Below are positions 8,523 through 16,688 of a stretch of 39,958 nt of DNA, piece by piece. The first letter of the stretch is position 1. The number at the start of each line of letters is the position of its first letter. Both the position numbers and the translations under genes were made by a program. Origin of the DNA: a virus; the IMG/VR virus record IMGVR_UViG_3300031601_000004, positions 1 to 39,958 of that record, one strand, 5' to 3'. The notes under the pieces are model-generated. The model did no database searches and was not told the DNA's origin. It saw only the letters and a list, made by a program, of their open reading frames with translations.

Positions 8523-9170
8523 ATGTCATTATCAAGTAGAACTAAATTTTTATTACAGAATTTAAAAGTACTAGGATACACTAACGGTTTAAAAGCTACT
8601 CATTTAGTAATTAATGAAATGTGTATTGAAAATGGATACTCTCGACATGATGGCTCTCATTATTACCATCATCTTGTAGATGTTGCTCAAGTTCTGTTAA
8701 ATTTTGGAATTAGAGACGAAGATACTATTGTTGCTGCTATTCTTCATGATTATATTGAAGATGTACCAGGAGTAACTAAAAAATTTGTTGAAACGATGTT
8801 TAATAAGAACATTGCAGAAATGGTACAATTATTATCTAAGAAAAAAGGAATCAATTACAAAAAAGATGATAAAGCAATGAATGAATATTTAGATGGGATA
8901 TTTAAAAATGAGGGCGCGTGCTTAGTAAAAACAGCAGACAGAATTCATAATTTTAGTTCAATGAGAGAAGATACTAGTATTAAACACAAGAAACTTCAAG
9001 TTGAAAATACTGAAAAATATTTTATACCATTTTTTAAGAGATGCAGAAATGAATATGTTGAATATTCACATTTCTTCTTCTTTGCTAAAACAATTATAGA
9101 ACCAATTATGTATGAAATGAAAGAAAATATTAAATTAACAAATAAATATTTAGAGGTTAAAAATGGCTAA
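8523..9170 (+). CDS. HD-domain hydrolase of SpoT/MESH1 type, probable (p)ppGpp hydrolase
   Basis: This 215-aa protein is a single HD domain of the RelA/SpoT hydrolase group. YYHHLVDVAQVLL carries the first metal-binding His, AAILHDYIEDVPG carries the HD pair with the ED acids, and LVKTADRIHNFSSM carries the final Asp and the typical ADRLHN block. No synthetase domain follows, as in stand-alone MESH1-type enzymes that remove the 3'-diphosphate from (p)ppGpp. In phage infection it could lower host alarmone levels or cancel abortive-infection signalling; this is inference. AAGGAGGT precedes the start. Its stop overlaps the next small ORF. A related HD activity on another nucleotide cannot be excluded. 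Confidence 0.85.
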   Translation: MSLSSRTKFLLQNLKVLGYTNGLKATHLVINEMCIENGYSRHDGSHYYHHLVDVAQVLLNFGIRDEDTIVAAILHDYIEDVPGVTKKFVETMFNKNIAEMVQLLSKKKGINYKKDDKAMNEYLDGIFKNEGACLVKTADRIHNFSSMREDTSIKHKKLQVENTEKYFIPFFKRCRNEYVEYSHFFFFAKTIIEPIMYEMKENIKLTNKYLEVKNG

Positions 9171-9300
9171 AGAATGTATAGAAAACTTAGAAAAATGGAT
9201 AGAACTTTTAAAAATTGATGGAGTAGATTCTAAGCATACAGTTGCAAATGAAATGAAAAAGTATTTAGATACTAGAGAGTTGGTAGATAATGATGAATAA
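9163..9300 (+). CDS. Small unknown protein (45 aa) linking two genes
   Basis: This short ORF starts at ATG 9163 inside the last codons of the HD hydrolase and ends at TAA 9300, overlapping the start of the next gene. A GAGG sequence precedes it by about 7 nt. The peptide is helical and acidic with one Cys and one Trp. The tight overlap on both sides (8 nt and 11 nt) is the main evidence that it is a real gene; no homologue is recognised. Confidence 0.6.
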   Translation: MAKECIENLEKWIELLKIDGVDSKHTVANEMKKYLDTRELVDNDE

Positions 9301-9853
9301 ACTTAGAATAGCATTCAAGCATTTTAAAACTATTACAAAACATAAATTGTTAGTTACATACTCATGCTTTAGAGCCGGATTAATTATTCAAGGACTTAAA
9401 CATGATCTTAGTAAATATTCTAGACTTGAATTTTGGACTAGTGTTAAGTATTATACAGGAACCAAAAGCCCAATCTCAGCGGAAAAAGCTGATAAAGGCT
9501 ATTCTATGATGTGGCTTAATCATAAGGCTAGAAACAGACATCATTGGGAATATTGGACAGATTTTAAATTTGGAGAGCCATATGCTGCCAAAATGCCAAA
9601 AAGATATTTGGTTGAACATGTTCTAGACGGAATTTGTGCTGGTATGGTTTATGGTGGAAAGAACTTTAAAGGTGGAGATCCACTTAAATTTGTTAAGAAT
9701 GAGCCTTATAGATTGTATCATGAGGACACTAAAAGAGACGTTTATCTTTTATTAGAAGTTTTTTCTAAAATACCAACTAGAGAATTTTATAAATTTGTTA
9801 AAAAGTATTTAAAGAGTGATAGTGATACATACAGTAGTATAATACAAGAATAA
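9290..9853 (+). CDS. DUF5662-like protein
   Basis: This 187-aa protein has the pattern I associate with the DUF5662 family, common in Firmicutes and their phages: a KHDLSKYSRLEFW motif near residue 38, then a Ser/Glu/Lys spacer, GYSMMWLNHKARNRHHWEYWTDF near residues 70-90, and a C-terminal helical part with EHVLDGICAGMVY. The clustered His, Asp and Glu residues look like a metal site related to HD-type folds, but the biochemical function is unknown. Start is ATG 9290 or 9293. A strong terminator follows the stop. Confidence 0.75.
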   Translation: MMNKLRIAFKHFKTITKHKLLVTYSCFRAGLIIQGLKHDLSKYSRLEFWTSVKYYTGTKSPISAEKADKGYSMMWLNHKARNRHHWEYWTDFKFGEPYAAKMPKRYLVEHVLDGICAGMVYGGKNFKGGDPLKFVKNEPYRLYHEDTKRDVYLLLEVFSKIPTREFYKFVKKYLKSDSDTYSSIIQE

Positions 9854-9863
9854 TAAAATATAT

Positions 9864-9892
9864 AAAGACTTCTTAATGAAGTCTTTTTTTTT
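9864..9892 (+). terminator. Intrinsic terminator
   Basis: A 9-bp stem AAAGACTTC/GAAGTCTTT with a 5-nt loop is followed by an unbroken T run. It closes the 8271-9853 unit. Confidence 0.9.
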
Positions 9893-9917
9893 GCTTTCTA
9901 GATCTATCTTAATAATG

Positions 9918-9934
9918 AACAATAAATTATATGA
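9918..9934 (+). promoter_or_regulatory. Candidate promoter motif, AACAAWWWWTTA class
   Basis: AACAATAAATTATATGA lies between a strong terminator and the start at 9956, ending 21 nt before it. It belongs to a set of six similar intergenic elements in this window. Confidence 0.4.
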
Positions 9935-9955
9935 ACAAATTAAAGGAGTGATACT

Positions 9956-10309
9956 ATGAAGAGTATTAATAAAGATATGCAAGATTATTTTATTAAGATT
10001 GCACCTGATTTTTCAGTGCTTGATATGATAGAAAAATACTTCTATGATAATGATGAAGCTGAAGGTATATTTAAGGATGTATGTTATTATAAATCTAATA
10101 TACTTGCAAATGTAGATGTTGATGTTCCGATATATAGAGGAATGTTTATTATACATTCTACAGGAGACATTACAGTAAATATGGAAGATGATGAATTTAC
10201 TGTTTTTCCATACTGCCCAGATACTCAAATTTTAATAGCACTTAATGATAGCAATATAGTTATTAGTTCTGATGCCGTTATAGATCTAATTGTGGGGGTG
10301 GCTTTCTAA
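9956..10309 (+). CDS. Unknown protein (117 aa)
   Basis: This is a 117-aa acidic protein with an N-terminal helical segment and a C-terminal half that reads as alternating beta strands (around IYRGMFIIHSTGDITV and onward). I do not recognise it. An AAAGGAG site precedes the ATG, and the stop overlaps the next start as TAATG. It opens a unit that includes two other unrecognised genes and perhaps the long acidic repeat protein. Confidence 0.75.
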   Translation: MKSINKDMQDYFIKIAPDFSVLDMIEKYFYDNDEAEGIFKDVCYYKSNILANVDVDVPIYRGMFIIHSTGDITVNMEDDEFTVFPYCPDTQILIALNDSNIVISSDAVIDLIVGVAF

Positions 10310-11058
10310 TGAAACGATATATGAAAACCGTACTTGATGTTGATATTTTATTAGATATAAAATCTTTGACGCGAGATGGAATTGGCGGTTTTACTGTTGA
10401 TACTGTAAGTGCTGCGAAGGTTGGTTATAATGACCCTTTGCTATATACAAGCAGAGCTGTGAGCATTATTTCAGGATCTACTGAAACCAATACACTAATT
10501 ACTAATGATGGCTTAGTTGCCGTTCTTAGAGCAGCTGAGACACTTGAAATAATAGATATATTTGAAGATGAAACTACAACATATCAAGAAATCATGCCAA
10601 CTGGTTATACTGAATTATCAGCATATAATGAAATTATAAATCCTGCATCTACTAGAATTCTACCAATAGATGTTATAGCTGGTGGAATTTTACAATACAC
10701 TAATCAATTACAATTTATAGCTGAAACAGAATATCATTTTTCATCAGAAATGACTTATGGCTTAACAACTGATGATTATGGTTTTTATATAACTGATTTT
10801 ACTGATTGAGCTAATGATTATGCTACTAGCACTCAATTTTCAATAGTAAAAAAACAATTTATAAAAATAGAAACACCTTTAACTATAACAAATGTTGTAC
10901 TTAGTATAATTAATATAGATGAAGGAATTGAAATAGAAAATAAAAATAATGGTATATATGAACTTAAATATTTAGATATAAATGCAACAGAATTTTTAGA
11001 ATTAACAATTACTGTTTCAGATATTATTGGAACTCATGGATATATTAAAATTTACTAA
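10309..11058 (+). CDS. Unknown beta-rich protein read through an in-frame TGA
   Basis: The frame runs from ATG 10309 to TAA 11056-11058 with one TGA at 10807-10809, giving 249 residues if TGA is Trp. Sequence on both sides of the TGA is typical coding sequence in the same frame, with no other stop for over 240 bases afterwards. A GGGGGTGG site lies before the start. The protein looks mostly beta-stranded, with an N-terminal part rich in Thr and Ile and a C-terminal module of about 75 residues resembling a small beta-sandwich by pattern only. It could be structural, but no family is recognised. The alternative is a gene ending at 10809 followed by untranslated coding-like sequence. Confidence 0.72.
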
Positions 11059-11069
11059 GGGGTGAGATT

Positions 11070-11321
11070 ATGGACTTATTTGCAGATAATTACTATCAAT
11101 TAGATAGCGAAAATAAAATAGATTATTACAATGTTTTATATGATCCGACTACTGATCTTAGTGGAACTTATGCTAAAACAGTAGGAACTGATAACATATT
11201 AGAACAAACATTAACAACTGCTCTTCTTAATGGTACTGGCCACATTCAAAATACGTCAACTAAACAATACTGTTATGAAAAACAAATTACACTAAATATA
11301 AAGAAAATAATACTAGAATAA
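11070..11321 (+). CDS. Small unknown protein (83 aa)
   Basis: This 83-aa protein follows the previous gene by 11 nt, with AAGGGGTG before its ATG. It is rich in Tyr, Thr and Asn and likely beta-stranded, with no recognised motif. No clear terminator follows; the 87-nt gap to the next gene is AT-rich and holds a candidate promoter. Confidence 0.65.
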   Translation: MDLFADNYYQLDSENKIDYYNVLYDPTTDLSGTYAKTVGTDNILEQTLTTALLNGTGHIQNTSTKQYCYEKQITLNIKKIILE

Positions 11322-11356
11322 AATTAAACTTTTAGAATTTACATTTTAGTTAATTA

Positions 11357-11374
11357 AACAATAATTTATATAGA
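11357..11374 (+). promoter_or_regulatory. Candidate promoter motif, AACAAWWWWTTA class
   Basis: AACAATAATTTATATAGA ends 34 nt before the start of the long acidic repeat gene. It is a member of the recurrent intergenic set. Confidence 0.35.
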
Positions 11375-11408
11375 TTATGTATAAATTGCAAAAAGGAGGA
11401 ATTCTACA

Positions 11409-14400
11409 ATGGATAAAAATAAAATCAAAAGTCTTCTTAACGAGGGAAAATCTGAAAATAGATTAGCGCTATTATTAGAAGAATTAGAAACAAAAGCAAC
11501 TAAAAAATCAGATCCAGAAGTAAAAAATCCAGAATTATCAAATAGTGATCTTTTTTCTTCTAAAGCCAAAGACGAAGTGAAAGAGGTTATTGTTGAATCT
11601 ACAAAACTTTCTGCCAAACAAAAAATGGCATTTCTTCTTGAAAAATATGGTGTTGAAAACTTAGTGCAACTTGCTGGGGAAGAAAGAAATAGATTTTTGA
11701 AAGAACTTAACAACCCAACTACTAAGTTTATTAGTCCTAATGTTCTTTTAGAAAATATTGATACTGCTGCAGAAAATAAAAATGTGGATGATGCAAATAG
11801 AGCTGCTGCTGATAAAGGTGATGCTGCTTTGATTACAGCTAAAGCTAAAAAGCAACAACAAGATCGTCTTTCTAAAAATGCTCTTAACACAGATGGTTCA
11901 CATTTACTTAATGATGCAGTTCAACATGAAAAAGAAGAACTTGAACCTGAAGTTGAATCTCCAGATCCAGAAAAAGACCCTGAATTTGATGGGGAATTTG
12001 ATGATGATAAAAAAATTAAAAACAAAAATATAGATAACAAAGAAGGAGATGATACTATCAAAGCTAAAGATAAAGCATTAGATAGCGTAAATGAATCATT
12101 AGAAAGTATCTTCGATATCCTTATGGATTCGAAACCTCTTTTCGAAGAGGAAGTAACAGGAAAAGGCGAAGTTGCTATGACTGATAATGAAGCTACTAAA
12201 GAATCAGACGGTGAAGTTGCAAAACCTACTACTACAAATAATGATATTTTTACAACTGACGAACATAAACAAGACGAAGAAGTTAAAGAACTAGTTATCG
12301 AAGGAGAACTTCCTGAAGCGTTAAAGAAAAATATGAAAGACGACAAAGACGATTCAGATAAAACCCCAGAAAAATTAGAAGATGGTTCTAAAGATGAAGA
12401 TCATGACGAAAAATCTGACGATGACGAAAAAGAATCTAAAGATGATGACAAAGATGATAAAGATTCTAAAGCTGATAAAAAATTAGAAGAAGGCGAAATA
12501 CCTGAACAATTTAAAAAATCTGCAGATAAAGAAGATTCTAAAGACGACGATAAAGATTCTGATAAAAAAGATGAAAAATCTGACGATAAAGATGACAAAG
12601 AAGAAGATGACAAAGATTCTAAAGATGATAAAAAATTAGAAGAAGATGACAAAGATTCTAAAGATGATAAAAAATTAGAAGAAGGCGAAATACCTGAACA
12701 ATTTAAAAAATCTGACGACAAAGAAGAATCTAAAGATGATGAAAAATCTGATAAAAAAGATGACGACAAAGAAGAATCTAAAGATGATGAAAAATCTGAT
12801 AAAAAAGATGACGACAAAGAAGACGATTCTAAGGAAGACAAAAAAGAAGAATTAAAAGAAGCTGAATTACTTCCTAAAGAAGAAGAAAAAAAAGTCGGAA
12901 TTAAACAAACTGAAAAAATCTCTGACACTGTCGACTCAGAAGGAAATCTTAAACCTGTTGAAGTAGTTGAACCACAATTAAAAGGTGGAGAAATTTCGGC
13001 TAAACCTCATGATGATGCTGATGCTGAAGGTAAAAAAGAACGTGCCGCAGTACTAGAAGATGTTACAGTTAAAGGTGATGTTGCTATGACTGATAATATT
13101 GCAACTAAAGAAACTGATGGCGAAGCTAAAGAACCTACAACAACTAATACTGACATTCTTCCTACTGAAGAACACAAAGAAGTAGAAGAAATCGAAGAAG
13201 TTATTGTTGAAAATTCTGTTGAACTTTCAAATGCAGCTGTATTTATCAGTATTCCTATTAATGAAGGTGAATGATTTGCAACAGACTTAAGTGAAACTGA
13301 ACAATCATTATTACAAGAAGCTCTTAAAGTATTTTATGGTGTTTTAAGCGGTCTTAATTTAAATGAGACTGAAGATTTTGATATGCCTGCAGGTTCAGAA
13401 GCAGATATTAAAGTATATACCGAAAAAATTGAAATAGAACTTCCTATTAATGAACCAATCGATGAACTTACTGAAGAAAATACTCAAAGACTTCAAGAGG
13501 CTTTAGACGTGTTAAACGCTGTTCTTAAAGAATCTCTTGGTGGAATAGCTCAAATCGCAGCACCTGCTGCTGGTGGAGTTGTTAAAAAATTATTCCCTGA
13601 TACTGGTAAAGCTGACAAAGATCCAGAAAAAGCTGATGACGCAACTAACTCTGATCTTATGAGTGGTGGAGCTACAGATGATGTTAAAGAAATCGTAGTT
13701 GAAGATATAACATCTAAAGGTGACGCTGCTATGACTGATAATATTGCAACTAAAGAAACTGATGGAGAAACAAAAGCTCCTGACGTTGTTAATACAACTA
13801 TTCTTCCTACTGAAGAACACAAAGAAGTAGAAGAAGTGGCTGAAGTAGTTGTTGAAGACGTAACTGTAAAAGGTGACGCTGCTATGACTGATAATATTGC
13901 AACTAAAGAAACTGATGGAGAAAAAGCTACATCTACAGACACTAATAACGACTTATTCCCTACTGAAGAACACAAAGAAGTAGAAGAAGTTAAAGAAGTT
14001 GTAGTTGAAGAAACTCTTCCAACTGACACTCAAATTAAAGATGCAATGACAGATGAATCTACTGAAAAAGTAGATCACGATGTTGAAATCAAAAGTGGTG
14101 TAGTTGCTGCTAAACCTTATGACGAAGCTGATGCTGAGGGTAAAAAAGAACGCGCTGAAGTTATCGAAGAAGCAGGAGACCCTGCTAATGGAGATAAATT
14201 AAATAACGTTAATTCTGATACTCTTGATGACGAAGGTCAATTAAACGATCCTAAACCTGATTTAGAAGGTAAAGCTGAAGTTAAAGATGTAACAACTGGA
14301 ATTAGTGGAGAATTAAAATCTGGCGCTACTGTTGAAGATGTAACTGAAGGTTATAATTCGATTAAAGAAGCATTTTTACTAGAAGAAAATTACTTTTCTA

Positions 14401-14618
14401 AAGACAGTAGAATAATCTTAACCGCAAGTGAAAAAAGAACTAAATTGCAAAATCAAATGTCTCTTTTAGTAGCTCGTGACTCTCAAGATCCTCTTTATGA
14501 AGAACTTGTTAAAACGACTATTTTTGCTAAGAAACTTCAAAATCAACTTCAAGAAAGATATGCTGAAGTTGGAAAAACAAAATCAGAAGAATTAGTAACT
14601 TTAAAGGAAAATAAATAA
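11409..14618 (+). CDS. Large acidic repeat protein (1069 aa) read through an in-frame TGA
   Basis: From ATG 11409 (AAGGAGG upstream) one frame runs to TAA 14616-14618, crossed only by TGA 13272-13274. The sequence after the TGA continues the same repeat family, so reading it as Trp is well supported. Parts in order: an N-terminal helical region; a Lys/Asp/Glu-dominated low-complexity region (about residues 310-490) with tandem 13- and 16-codon repeats and repeated EEGEIPEQFKKS; then at least four copies of a 50-residue repeat with a core like AMTDNxATKExDGE, then PTEEHKEVEE, ending in a VVVE/VIVE strand; and a helical C-terminus. The protein should be extended and strongly negative. An internal head, scaffold or DNA-mimic role is speculative. 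The family recurs in the gene at 21471. Confidence 0.82.
12477..12713 (+). repeat. Direct repeat of an LEEGEIPEQFKKS module
   Basis: The segment encoding KKLEEGEIPEQFKKS occurs at about 12477-12522 and again at about 12668-12713, nearly identical at DNA level. A related but diverged ELPEALKK segment occurs near 12308. Confidence 0.8.
12603..12680 (+). repeat. Tandem 39-bp repeat, two copies
   Basis: Two adjacent 39-bp (13-codon) units at 12603-12641 and 12642-12680 encode an acidic DDKDSKDDKKLEE-type peptide. This keeps the frame and looks like slippage or unequal exchange. Confidence 0.85.
12714..12830 (+). repeat. Tandem 48-bp repeat, two copies plus a partial
   Basis: Units of 48 bp (16 codons) start at 12714 and 12762, with a partial third at 12810. 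They encode DDKEESKDDEKSDKKD. The repeat keeps the frame of the acidic protein. Confidence 0.85.
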
Positions 14619-14639
14619 ATGTGTAAATGTGTAAACTAG

Positions 14640-14669
14640 GAGCTAACGTAAGTTGGCTCTTTTACTTTT
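14640..14669 (+). terminator. Intrinsic terminator
   Basis: An 8-bp stem GAGCTAAC/GTTGGCTC (one G-T pair) with a GTAA loop is followed by TTTTACTTTTC. It follows the stop of the long acidic gene by 21 nt. Confidence 0.8.
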
Positions 14670-14704
14670 CATGAAAAAATTTAAATCTTTAAAATTAATA
14701 TAAA

Positions 14705-14716
14705 AATATATTATAT
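14705..14716 (+). promoter_or_regulatory. Candidate promoter motif, AATATATTATA class
   Basis: AATATATTATAT lies 48 nt before the ATG of the RNA polymerase subunit gene and after a terminator. It matches the elements at 1346 and 28645 in 11 of 12 positions. Confidence 0.4.
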
Positions 14717-14764
14717 ACATGAAGCAATGTGAGAATTACGCTTCACAAGGAGGTATATATTTAT

Positions 14765-16669
14765 ATGGTTTCAGAGCGATTATTTAACTTCACGAATATC
14801 TTCATGAGCTACGAAGAATATTTGTATACCAAAGATGAACTTAAGGAACTTGTATTAACTGATTTTGCTGCACGCAATAATCCAGTAAAGATACAAATTG
14901 GTCCTGAAATCATCGACGCAACCATAGGTCGAGTTTTAATTAACTTACTTATTATGAAACCTTTTGTAGAGAAAGGCGTTGTCTTGACTAAAGAGTTTCT
15001 CTTTGGATTCGACGCTGTCACAGAAGGAAATTTAAATAGGTATTTTAATTTTATATTAGACAAAAGTAAAAAAGTAGTAAATTTCACTAACCTTAGACAA
15101 GCAATGGCTGAAACAATTAATGAAATGGCTGACATTTCCGGAGAGCTAAATGTTCTTGCTGGAAACAGTTTATCATTCCATGACTTTGTTAGACTATTTG
15201 TAGAAGATCCAGAAGCTAGAGAAATATTCAATTATGAGTTAGGAGACTCATTACAATTTAATGAAATAGAAGATGCATTTAATAACTTAGGCGACAAAAT
15301 AAAAAAATTCTTTATAGACCGACCTGATACAGAATTGCATGCATTTATGAAAGCAGATACAGGAATTAATGCGAAACAACTTACTCAAGCAATTGCGTTT
15401 GTAGGATTAAAACCTGATATCGATGGAAGTATTATTCCAGTTGCAATTAATGCAAACTATTTAAATGGATTAGGAACACTTCAAAACTATTTTATTAATG
15501 CAAAAGGAACACGTAAGGCGCTAATAACAAATGCTAAACAAGTACGAAAGAGTGGTTATTTAACAAGGAAATTGTCACTTGCACTTATCGATAGATATCA
15601 TGATCACTTACTTGAAGATTGTGGTACAACTCACTTTATTATTTATAAAGTTGATAGCGACGCTAAGCTATTTCAAATTGAAGGAAGACATTATTACGAT
15701 ATTGATGCTGATGGAAATATTATATCAGAATTAAAAACCGTAAGTCATTCTGGAAATAAAGAACTAATTGGTAAAAATATCGGTTTAAGATCCCCAAGCA
15801 CATGTGGTGGAAAGCATGTATGCAGAACTTGTTATGGTTCAGAATTATCAGAAATTAACAAAGATTTAAATACAGGATTAGTTGCAGTATTGCTTTTAAC
15901 AAATCCATTGACTCAAAAACTTCTTTCAGCAAAGCATTTACTTACAACAAACGCTGAAGTAATTGATTGGGATTACAGTGGTAAGAAAGCATTTTTTGAT
16001 TATTTCTCAATTAATATGAACTCTATATTTATTAAAGACCCTGACACTTCAGTGGTTATTTATAAAGTTCCTGTTGAAGACAGAGATGAAGATGAAATTG
16101 GAGATTATACTGAGAAGATTGACATTTTATATCAAAACAAAAAAGTATTCACATACAAAGCACCAGCTGATATAAAGTTATATTACAATTTCAGAAATAA
16201 TTCTAAACCTGAAGAAAACATGCTTGAAGAAGAACCAACATTAAAACTACGAGGAACAGATTTTGACGATGGAGAACCAATTTTCACATTTATGGCAAAA
16301 AACAATGAGTTAACTAAATCTCTACAACAAATTCTTGACCTTATTGAATCAAGCAATCACTTAGGTATTACAGACTATAATGACCTAGTTAATACATTTA
16401 ACGATTTAATTATCGAAAATGGATTAGATATTGCATCTGTGCATGCTGAAATGATTAGTTCAGTATTAATACGAGATAAAGAAACACATGCAAAATTAGA
16501 TTTCTCTAAGGAGAAACTAAATAAATATGAAATTCACAGAGTATCCAAAGTCGTTTTAAATAGCGCACTTTCTAAATCATTAGCATTCGAAAGATTATCA
16601 GAGCAATTTGTTAATCTAGATACTTATGAAAAAACTGAAGAGAGTTTAATGGATTTCTTATTTCATTAA
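14765..16669 (+). CDS. RNA polymerase beta-prime subunit, C-terminal part (phage multisubunit RNAP)
   Basis: This is a 634-aa protein. I choose ATG 14765 because AAGGAGG lies 11 nt upstream; the in-frame GTG at 14729 lies before that site. Residues about 236-270 (LGTLQNYFINAKGTRKAL...SGYLTRKL) match the bacterial beta-prime bridge-helix region. A DCGT motif (near 286) and SPSTCGGKHVCRTCYG supply the four zinc cysteines. NPLTQKLLSAKH aligns with the trigger-loop segment PGTQLTMRTFH, keeping the Thr, Gln and His but not the Met-Arg pair. The NADFDGD magnesium site is absent, so it must be on another subunit, as in phages of the phiKZ/AR9 type with split beta and beta-prime. It heads a unit with the helicase and the SSB-like gene. 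Identity is strong; complex composition is inferred. Confidence 0.88.
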   Translation: MVSERLFNFTNIFMSYEEYLYTKDELKELVLTDFAARNNPVKIQIGPEIIDATIGRVLINLLIMKPFVEKGVVLTKEFLFGFDAVTEGNLNRYFNFILDKSKKVVNFTNLRQAMAETINEMADISGELNVLAGNSLSFHDFVRLFVEDPEAREIFNYELGDSLQFNEIEDAFNNLGDKIKKFFIDRPDTELHAFMKADTGINAKQLTQAIAFVGLKPDIDGSIIPVAINANYLNGLGTLQNYFINAKGTRKALITNAKQVRKSGYLTRKLSLALIDRYHDHLLEDCGTTHFIIYKVDSDAKLFQIEGRHYYDIDADGNIISELKTVSHSGNKELIGKNIGLRSPSTCGGKHVCRTCYGSELSEINKDLNTGLVAVLLLTNPLTQKLLSAKHLLTTNAEVIDWDYSGKKAFFDYFSINMNSIFIKDPDTSVVIYKVPVEDRDEDEIGDYTEKIDILYQNKKVFTYKAPADIKLYYNFRNNSKPEENMLEEEPTLKLRGTDFDDGEPIFTFMAKNNELTKSLQQILDLIESSNHLGITDYNDLVNTFNDLIIENGLDIASVHAEMISSVLIRDKETHAKLDFSKEKLNKYEIHRVSKVVLNSALSKSLAFERLSEQFVNLDTYEKTEESLMDFLFH

Positions 16670-16688
16670 GACGAGGTGATACGGATAT

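Larger units (their letters stand above)
12152..14012 (+). repeat. Four dispersed copies of the TDNxATKE protein repeat
   Basis: Copies lie at about 12152-12302, 13056-13212, 13701-13860 and 13855-14012. Each encodes roughly 50 residues: a short strand and KG(E/D), then AMTDN(E/I)ATKE, a variable Thr/Asp/Asn spacer, (P/T)T(E/D)EHK and an acidic run ending in a hydrophobic VxVE or VxIE. Copies three and four are contiguous. The same unit appears three more times in the gene at 21471. Confidence 0.85.

Noticed and set aside
11375-12928. Long antisense ORFs rich in Ser, Phe and Leu opposite the acidic repeat gene
   Set aside because: They are the complement of Asp/Glu/Lys-rich codons and have no ribosome binding sites. 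Similar shadows occur opposite 13550-14029 and 21728-22123.
14729-14764. GTG start at 14729 for the RNA polymerase subunit
   Set aside because: The ribosome binding site AAGGAGG lies inside this extension and is correctly placed for ATG 14765.
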